This document shows, in pieces, positions 10,464-14,856 of a stretch of 14,856 nucleotides of DNA. Position 1 is the first letter of the stretch; the number at the start of each line of letters is the position of its first letter. Position numbers and translations under genes: made by a program. The DNA is from an uncultured Pseudomonadota bacterium. GTDB taxonomy: Bacteria > Pseudomonadota > Gammaproteobacteria > Burkholderiales > SG8-39. The stretch spans positions 1 through 14,856 of the forward strand of contig CAITSH010000090.1 in the NCBI GenBank assembly GCA_903895005.1, given 5' to 3'. The notes under the pieces are model-generated. The model had not been told where the DNA came from and searched no databases. It saw nothing but the letters and a program-made list of their open reading frames with translations.

Positions 10464-11060
10464 CTAGCTGACCTTACCGTCGTAGCTCCAGTTGGTCTTC
10501 CAAGCGGCCTGCACTGCGCTCGGGTATTCCGGGCGCCCGAGGCTCCCGTTGTAGCGGCCAAGTGCCCGGTAATAGTCGCCTTTCTCAATGTCCAGATAGT
10601 GTCGAAGGATGACGCATCCGTAGCGCAGATTCATGCGCAGGCTGAACAGATTATGATTTTTCTGGCCAATGAGCGCGACCCAGAACGGCATGACCTGCAT
10701 GAAGCCGCGCGCGCCGGCACTAGACACGGCGTATTTCTTGAACCCGCTTTCGACCTGAATCAATCCGAGCACCATTTGGGGATCAAGTCCTGCGCGCCTG
10801 GCCTCGTAGTGCACTGCCGCAAGAAAGTCCACGCGTGACTGGCGATCTGGGATGCGGCGAAGCAATCGCACGGACATATCTGCCAGCCACTTTCGGCCGT
10901 CTTCTGATCTCTCGAACTGCAGGGATGAGGGGGCGCTGTCGGCGATGTCGGCTGACATGGCTGCGCGCACGCTGGCCGCCAGCGGCTCGTACTGCTGCGC
11001 ACCGGCGACTGCCTGCATAGGCAGGCAGCCCAATGTCATTGCCACCAGCAGGCGCAGCAT
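10464..11060 (-). CDS. Periplasmic lytic transglycosylase (SLT domain)
   Basis: This 198-aa protein is a predicted exported muramidase-like lytic transglycosylase that cleaves peptidoglycan between MurNAc and GlcNAc to give 1,6-anhydro ends. A Sec signal peptide (basic start, hydrophobic core, likely cleavage after A-V-A at 17-19) leads into a short helical linker. The SLT domain spans about 82-190. Catalytic Glu104 is in IQVESGF, followed by SSAGARGFMQVMP (113-125) and, near the end, RALGRYNGS. A Cys at 12 is preceded by T-L-G, not a proper lipobox, so I favour a soluble periplasmic form. The start is 1 nt after the proS stop, so translation is probably coupled to proS. A longer frame from 11195 would overlap proS and hide the signal peptide. 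Confidence 0.92.
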   Translation of the reverse strand: MLRLLVAMTLGCLPMQAVAGAQQYEPLAASVRAAMSADIADSAPSSLQFERSEDGRKWLADMSVRLLRRIPDRQSRVDFLAAVHYEARRAGLDPQMVLGLIQVESGFKKYAVSSAGARGFMQVMPFWVALIGQKNHNLFSLRMNLRYGCVILRHYLDIEKGDYYRALGRYNGSLGRPEYPSAVQAAWKTNWSYDGKVS

Positions 11061-11061
11061 C

Positions 11062-12783
11062 TTACGCAGGGCTGATCCGAGCGAGTATTTCGGCTTCGGC
11101 GAGGGCGGTTGCCGCTCTATCAGTTCGGTGCTGGTACTCGAGCTTGCCCTCTTTGAGGCTGCGTTCCCCGACGGTGATGCGGTGCGGGATGCCAATCAAC
11201 TCCATGTCTGCGAACATGACGCCCGGGCGCTCGTCGCGGTCATCAAGAAACACTTCCAGTCCGGCGGCCGTTAGGGTGTCGTGGAGTTTGTCGCAGGCTT
11301 CGCGAACCGAGGGGCTTTTCTTGTATCCGATGGGCACGATCGCGACGTTGAAGGGGGCGATGCTGTCGGGGAAAATGATACCTCGTTCGTCGTGACCCTG
11401 TTCGATGGCCGCACCGACGATGCGGGTTATGCCGATGCCATAGCAACCCATCTCGGCGACGCGTTGCCGGCCAGTCTCGTCGAGGAAACTGCATTTGAGC
11501 GCTTCCGAATACTTTGTACGTAGCTGAAAAATGTGACCCACCTCGATGCCGCGGCACAATTCCAGCGATCCTTTGCCGTCTGGTGACGGGTCACCGGCGA
11601 CCACATTGCGGATGTCCGCCACGATTTTTGCTTCCGGTAAATCGCGCCCCCAGTTTGCACCGGTGAGATGGTATCCGGCCTCATTGGCGCCACAGATGAA
11701 ATCACTCATCGCGGCGACGGAACGATCGGCGATGATCGTAACCGAATCATCGGCGCCGACGGGGCCGATATAGCCGGGCTCGCAGCCCATGTGCTCGCGA
11801 ATTTCCACTTCGGATGCAAAGCGAAATTGAGTCAGCCCCTGGAGCTTTGCGGCCTTGATTTCGTTTAGGGTGTGGTCGCCGCGAATCAGCAGCAAGTAAA
11901 ATTTATTTTTTCCCGCGGAATCATCCGTGGGTACGACGGCTATTGCCTTTACTGAACGAGTGATTGGCAGACCCAGAAACGCCACGACATCCTCACAGGA
12001 TTTCTTCCCGGGTGTGGCGATTTTGGCGATGCTTTCCGTGTCAGCTAGACGAACGGCCTCAGGCGCTATCGCCTCGGCTAGTTCGACGTTGGCTGCGTAG
12101 TCCGACTGCGGGTTGAACGCGATTGCGTCCTCGCCGGAGTCCGCAAGGACGTGAAACTCATGGGAACCCGTTCCGCCTATGGATCCGGTGTCTGCCGCAA
12201 CAGCCCGGAATTTCAGCCCCAGGCGGGAAAATATCCGGGTGTAGGCGGAGAACATGTTTTCGTATTCACGCTGAAGGTCCGCATGACTTGTGTGAAAAGA
12301 GTACCCGTCCTTCATCGTAAATTCGCGACCACGCATCACTCCGAATCGGGGGCGGCGTTCGTCCCGGAATTTGGTCTGGATCTGGTAAAAGTTGACCGGC
12401 AACTGACGGTAACTTTTGAGCTCGTTGCGTGCGATGTCGGTTATCACTTCCTCTGATGTTGGCTGAATTACAAAATCGCGGTCATGGCGATCTTTGAAGC
12501 GGAGCAACTCGGGGCCATAGGCCTGCCAGCGCCCCGATTCCTGCCAGAGTTCGGCAGGTTGCACGACCGGCATCGCCAACTCGATGGCGCCGGCGCGATT
12601 CATTTCGTCACGGACAATCGCTTCGACTTTGCGCACGACGCGCAGCCCCATCGGCATCAGGGTGTAGATGCCGCCCGCCAGCCGGCGAATGAGCCCCGCG
12701 CGCATCATTAGCTGGTGGCTCACAAGTTCGGCATCGGAGGGCGCTTCTTTAAGCGTAGAGAGAAAAAACTGCGAAACGCGCAT
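11062..12783 (-). CDS. proS: Prolyl-tRNA synthetase, bacterial type with editing domain
   Basis: This 573-aa class II aminoacyl-tRNA synthetase charges tRNA-Pro. The N-terminal catalytic part has PTSEE at about 109-113 and motif 2 in [25 protein letters not shown] at about 139-163. An inserted editing (INS) domain of about 180 residues follows, with [11 protein letters not shown], and clears mischarged alanyl-tRNA-Pro. Motif 3 ([14 protein letters not shown]) comes next, and the C-terminal anticodon-binding domain includes [30 protein letters not shown]. The ATG at 12783 gives the family start [13 protein letters not shown]; a TTG 30 nt upstream is possible but not typical. The transglycosylase gene begins 1 nt after the TAA stop. 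rppH diverges 146 bp upstream. Confidence 0.97.
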   Translation of the reverse strand: MRVSQFFLSTLKEAPSDAELVSHQLMMRAGLIRRLAGGIYTLMPMGLRVVRKVEAIVRDEMNRAGAIELAMPVVQPAELWQESGRWQAYGPELLRFKDRHDRDFVIQPTSEEVITDIARNELKSYRQLPVNFYQIQTKFRDERRPRFGVMRGREFTMKDGYSFHTSHADLQREYENMFSAYTRIFSRLGLKFRAVAADTGSIGGTGSHEFHVLADSGEDAIAFNPQSDYAANVELAEAIAPEAVRLADTESIAKIATPGKKSCEDVVAFLGLPITRSVKAIAVVPTDDSAGKNKFYLLLIRGDHTLNEIKAAKLQGLTQFRFASEVEIREHMGCEPGYIGPVGADDSVTIIADRSVAAMSDFICGANEAGYHLTGANWGRDLPEAKIVADIRNVVAGDPSPDGKGSLELCRGIEVGHIFQLRTKYSEALKCSFLDETGRQRVAEMGCYGIGITRIVGAAIEQGHDERGIIFPDSIAPFNVAIVPIGYKKSPSVREACDKLHDTLTAAGLEVFLDDRDERPGVMFADMELIGIPHRITVGERSLKEGKLEYQHRTDRAATALAEAEILARISPA

Positions 12784-12929
12784 GGGATGTGGCCAAAGTC
12801 GGAAAAGGCGCAATTTTACTTTAACTGCGCCCGGTGGCGCGGTTTTGAACCCTTTTCAGTGCTTCTCAATCCTTTCAATGGCACGGGAATTGTGGAAGAA
12901 TCAGTCAAAGACTTTTTGCAGGATCAAAC
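12784..12929. other. Divergent proS / rppH intergenic region
   Basis: This 146-bp gap must hold promoters for both genes. On the minus strand TAAAAT (12818-12813) is a possible -10 for proS, but no matching -35 is seen. On the plus strand TTGAAC (12845-12850) is -35-like with no good -10 at 16-18 bp. The only clear element is the AGGA ribosome-binding site of rppH at 12920-12923. Confidence 0.4.
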
Positions 12930-13445
12930 ATGCTTGACCGTGAAGGCTATCGCCCGAACGTCGGCATCATCATATGTAACGCGAGGAACGAGGTTTTCTG
13001 GGGCAAGCGGGTTCGTGAACATTCTTGGCAGTTTCCTCAGGGTGGGATAAAGCACGGCGAAACCCCTGAGCAGGCGATGTACCGCGAACTGCATGAGGAG
13101 GTCGGGTTGATGCCCGACCACGTCAAGATACTCGGACGGACCAGGAACTGGCTGCGTTACGAAGTGCCGTCGCATTGGGTTCGTCGCGAGTGGCGCGGTG
13201 CATACCGTGGCCAGAAACAGATATGGTTTCTGTTGCGCCTTGTTGGGCGCGACAGTGATGTGTCATTGCGCGCAACGCCCAAGCCTGAATTTGATGCGTG
13301 GCGCTGGCACGATTACTGGATCCCGCTCGATTCGGTGATTGAGTTCAAGCGCGACGTATATCAGCAGGCCTTGTCCGAACTGGCCCGTTATCTGGGGCGG
13401 GACGAGGCGTACCCGCCGAAGCGGCCCCGCGACATCGCGGTTTGA
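12930..13445 (+). CDS. rppH: RNA pyrophosphohydrolase (Nudix)
   Basis: This 171-aa Nudix enzyme removes pyrophosphate from 5'-triphosphate mRNA ends, starting 5'-end-dependent RNA decay. The Nudix box G-x5-E-x7-RE-x2-EE-x-G-L is complete at residues 38-60, with Glu53, Glu56 and Glu57 as metal ligands. Family blocks are present: [14 protein letters not shown] at the start, WQFPQGGI before the Nudix box, and [10 protein letters not shown] and [10 protein letters not shown] after it. Length matches the RppH group (about 160-180). The ATG has AGGA 6 nt upstream. It diverges from proS, an arrangement common in this bacterial class. Confidence 0.95.
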   Translation: MLDREGYRPNVGIIICNARNEVFWGKRVREHSWQFPQGGIKHGETPEQAMYRELHEEVGLMPDHVKILGRTRNWLRYEVPSHWVRREWRGAYRGQKQIWFLLRLVGRDSDVSLRATPKPEFDAWRWHDYWIPLDSVIEFKRDVYQQALSELARYLGRDEAYPPKRPRDIAV

Positions 13446-13493
13446 CCCACTTTGTGGCCGCGATTGAATAACGCGGACATTCGAGTTTTCGCC

Positions 13494-13523
13494 TTGACAG
13501 TCCGAAACCCGCTTCAATATACT
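13494..13523 (+). promoter_or_regulatory. Rubrerythrin promoter
   Basis: The -35 box TTGACA (13494-13499) matches the sigma-70 consensus fully. It is followed after 18 bp by TATACT (13518-13523), a 5 of 6 match to the -10 consensus. The predicted transcription start is about 13530, the first base of the inverted repeat that follows. It is the strongest-looking promoter in the window and would give high unrepressed expression. Confidence 0.8.
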
Positions 13524-13529
13524 TCTGGA

Positions 13530-13554
13530 ATGATTTAGATTTAGTCTAAATCAT
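13530..13554. promoter_or_regulatory. 25-bp inverted repeat at +1: candidate operator for the rubrerythrin gene
   Basis: The arms ATGATTTAGA (13530-13539) and TCTAAATCAT (13545-13554) are perfect complements across a 5-nt centre, TTTAG. It can also be read as two tandem GATTTA hexamers (13532-13543), a GTC spacer, and one inverted hexamer TAAATC (13547-13552). It lies at about +1 to +25, where a bound repressor would block RNA polymerase. Fur/PerR-like or Rrf2-type (IscR-like) regulators are plausible given the redox gene downstream, but I cannot match it to a known consensus. As RNA it could also form an AU-rich hairpin in the 5' leader. Confidence 0.65.
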
Positions 13555-13582
13555 GGTTTTTCACCAACAGAAGGAGACAGTA

Positions 13583-14002
13583 ATGCAGCTCAAAGGATCC
13601 AAAACGCAGGAAAGTTTGAAAGCGGCATTTGCCGGAGAATCCCAGGCAAATCGTCGTTATCTGTATTTCGCAGCCAAGGCGGACGTAGAAGGCCAAAACG
13701 ACGTGGCGGCGGTGTTCCGTTCCACGGCAGAGGGCGAGACCGGGCATGCGCACGGGCACCTCGAGTATCTGGAATCTTGCGGTGATCCAGCGACTGACCT
13801 GCCCATCGGCAGCTCGCGTAACAACCTGAAGGCCGCGATCGCTGGTGAGACACACGAGTACACAGACATGTACCCGGGTATGGCGAAGATTGCGCGTCAG
13901 GAAGGTTTTGAGGAAATCGATGACTGGTTCGAGACGCTGGCCAAGGCAGAGCGCTCGCACGCCAACCGTTTCCAGAAAGCTTTGGACGCATTGGTCGATT
14001 GA
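13583..14002 (+). CDS. Rubrerythrin, short form without rubredoxin domain
   Basis: This 139-aa ferritin-like diiron protein probably acts as an NAD(P)H-linked or ferredoxin-linked peroxidase or in iron handling. All diiron ligands expected of rubrerythrin are in register: Glu19 (AGESQANRR), Glu52 and His55 (EGETGH), Glu89 and Glu92 (AGETHEY), and Glu123 and His126 (AERSH). The usual C-terminal rubredoxin-like domain with four cysteines is absent; the protein ends soon after the fourth helix, as in the short sulerythrin-like group. Electrons must therefore come from another protein. The start has AAGGAG 6 nt upstream; an in-frame ATG at 13553 lies in the operator arm and lacks a ribosome-binding site. 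An Fe-S protein gene starts 108 bp downstream. Confidence 0.93.
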   Translation: MQLKGSKTQESLKAAFAGESQANRRYLYFAAKADVEGQNDVAAVFRSTAEGETGHAHGHLEYLESCGDPATDLPIGSSRNNLKAAIAGETHEYTDMYPGMAKIARQEGFEEIDDWFETLAKAERSHANRFQKALDALVD

Positions 14003-14037
14003 TTCGGGCTACGCAACCAATGGCGTAATCGTTTTGG

Positions 14038-14087
14038 CTTCGCGAATTGGAGGGAAGATTCACGGTCCCGCCTGTTCGCGAAGTTTT
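14038..14087 (+). terminator. Hairpin between rubrerythrin and the Fe-S protein gene (possible partial terminator)
   Basis: A perfect 9-bp inverted repeat, CTTCGCGAA (14038-14046) with TTCGCGAAG (14075-14083), is followed by TTTT. The 28-nt loop can add GGGA (14052-14055) with TCCC (14066-14069). It may terminate part of the rubrerythrin transcripts so that the downstream gene is expressed at a lower level. Each arm contains the palindrome TTCGCGAA, so a pair of protein-binding sites is an alternative reading. The large loop and short T-run keep confidence modest. Confidence 0.45.
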
Positions 14088-14110
14088 CATATCTTTCAGG
14101 ATTTAATCTG

Positions 14111-14856
14111 ATGGCATCACGTGAAGGCAGTCTCGAGGCGCCGACAAGGCATCCCATCGACTGGACCTCCCCCGATTTTTACAACGAGGACAAACTGCTC
14201 GATGAGTTGCACCGTGTATATGACATTTGCCACGGCTGCAGGCGCTGCGTAAGTCTTTGTACTTCCTTTCCGACTTTGTTTGACCTGATTGACGAAGGTA
14301 AGACAGGGGAGATGGACGGGGTCGAGAAAAAGGACTTCTGGAAGGTTGTCGACCAGTGCTACTTGTGCGACCTGTGTTACATGACCAAATGTCCTTATGT
14401 TCCGCCTCACGAATGGAATGTCGATTTTCCGCATTTGATGCTTCGTGGCAAGGCAATCAAATTCAAAAAAGGTGAGGTCAATTTTAGGGATAAGCTGCTC
14501 TCTTCGACCGATGCGATCGGCAAGCTCGCGGCCATTCCGGTGGTTGCCCAGACGGTTAACGCCGTCAACGGGAGCAGTACCGCGCGTAAGGTAATGGATG
14601 GCATCTTGGGTATTCATCAGGATCGGAAACTACCCGAGTACAGTCCAACCCGTTTTCGCGCCACAGCTGGAAAAAGCGCGACGCACGCGGTACGTGATGG
14701 TAAGAGCACTCCCGGGAAGGTTGCCATCTATGCCACTTGTTACGTGAATTACAACGAGCCCGGAATCGGTCACGACCTGCTTAAAATACTCGATCACAAT
14801 GAAATTCCTTTTGTTCTGGTCGAAAAGGAGGTTTGTTGCGGCATGCCCAAGCTGGA
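14111..14856 (+). CDS. Fe-S oxidoreductase, GlpC/heterodisulfide-reductase-like (3' truncated by window)
   Basis: The first 248 residues of a larger protein are visible. Two [4Fe-4S] motifs are present: C40-x2-C43-x2-C46-x3-C50, lacking the usual Pro after the fourth Cys, and C83-x2-C86-x2-C89-x4-C94-Pro. A CCG domain then begins at Cys210 and reaches Cys242-Cys243-Gly244 (CX31CCG), the motif of heterodisulfide-reductase subunit B and GlpC; a second copy would lie beyond the window. There is no signal peptide or membrane span, so it is cytoplasmic or peripheral. It is distantly like anaerobic glycerol-3-phosphate dehydrogenase subunit C, but no glpA or glpB is adjacent, so I do not use that name. 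Its position after a rubredoxin-less rubrerythrin suggests an electron-transfer partner (inference). AGGA lies 9 nt before the ATG. Confidence 0.88.
   Translation, partial: MASREGSLEAPTRHPIDWTSPDFYNEDKLLDELHRVYDICHGCRRCVSLCTSFPTLFDLIDEGKTGEMDGVEKKDFWKVVDQCYLCDLCYMTKCPYVPPHEWNVDFPHLMLRGKAIKFKKGEVNFRDKLLSSTDAIGKLAAIPVVAQTVNAVNGSSTARKVMDGILGIHQDRKLPEYSPTRFRATAGKSATHAVRDGKSTPGKVAIYATCYVNYNEPGIGHDLLKILDHNEIPFVLVEKEVCCGMPKL

Noticed and set aside
11299..11306. Further TTCGCGAA copy, tested as a genome-wide regulatory motif
   Set aside because: It falls inside proS coding sequence, which shows the octamer also arises by chance in this GC-rich DNA and weakens a motif claim.

Overview
The window is chromosomal and reads as a member of the Betaproteobacteria. 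The evidence is gene order and protein character: ilvB-ilvH-ilvC, then psd-pssA-leuA, a wrbA/DUF2069 pair divergent from yihY, and proS with a lytic transglycosylase divergent from rppH. This is inference from family knowledge; no 16S or other marker is present. I see no tRNA, rRNA, insertion sequence, phage gene, CRISPR array or antibiotic-resistance gene. Coding density is very high and no gene-free gap exceeds 300 bases.

Region 1 (1-5590, all + strand) is branched-chain amino acid and phospholipid synthesis. The 3' end of the acetolactate synthase large subunit is followed by its regulatory subunit and ketol-acid reductoisomerase. A strong intrinsic terminator (2142-2171) closes this ilvBHC unit. 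A 63-aa lipoprotein, phosphatidylserine decarboxylase and phosphatidylserine synthase follow in a tight run (4-nt overlap, then a 1-nt gap). Between pssA and leuA lies an unannotated control region. It has a sigma-70-type promoter whose -35 box sits inside a perfect 14-bp palindrome, and a 31-codon leader peptide with four consecutive Leu codons that probably begins at the transcript's 5' end. The leader's RNA can adopt competing pairings. This is a peptide-dependent attenuation or translation-control system for leuA, and I consider it the most interesting feature here.

Region 2 (5591-9505) holds DUF2069 and wrbA on the minus strand (4-nt overlap), divergent from a YihY/BrkB membrane protein with superimposed -10 elements. 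A 500-aa minus-strand protein follows, with intact PilZ-type c-di-GMP motifs (RxxxR and NxSxxG). Its 3' end overlaps that of yihY by 17 nt.

Region 3 (9506-12929) has an AT-rich promoter gap, pyrF, and a convergent proS-lytic transglycosylase pair on the minus strand. rppH diverges from proS.

Region 4 (13446-14856) is a probable oxidative-stress or redox unit. A consensus-like promoter is followed at +1 by a 25-bp inverted repeat (10-bp arms) that looks like an operator. Then come a short rubrerythrin without a rubredoxin domain and the start of a two-cluster Fe-S/CCG-domain oxidoreductase cut by the window end.
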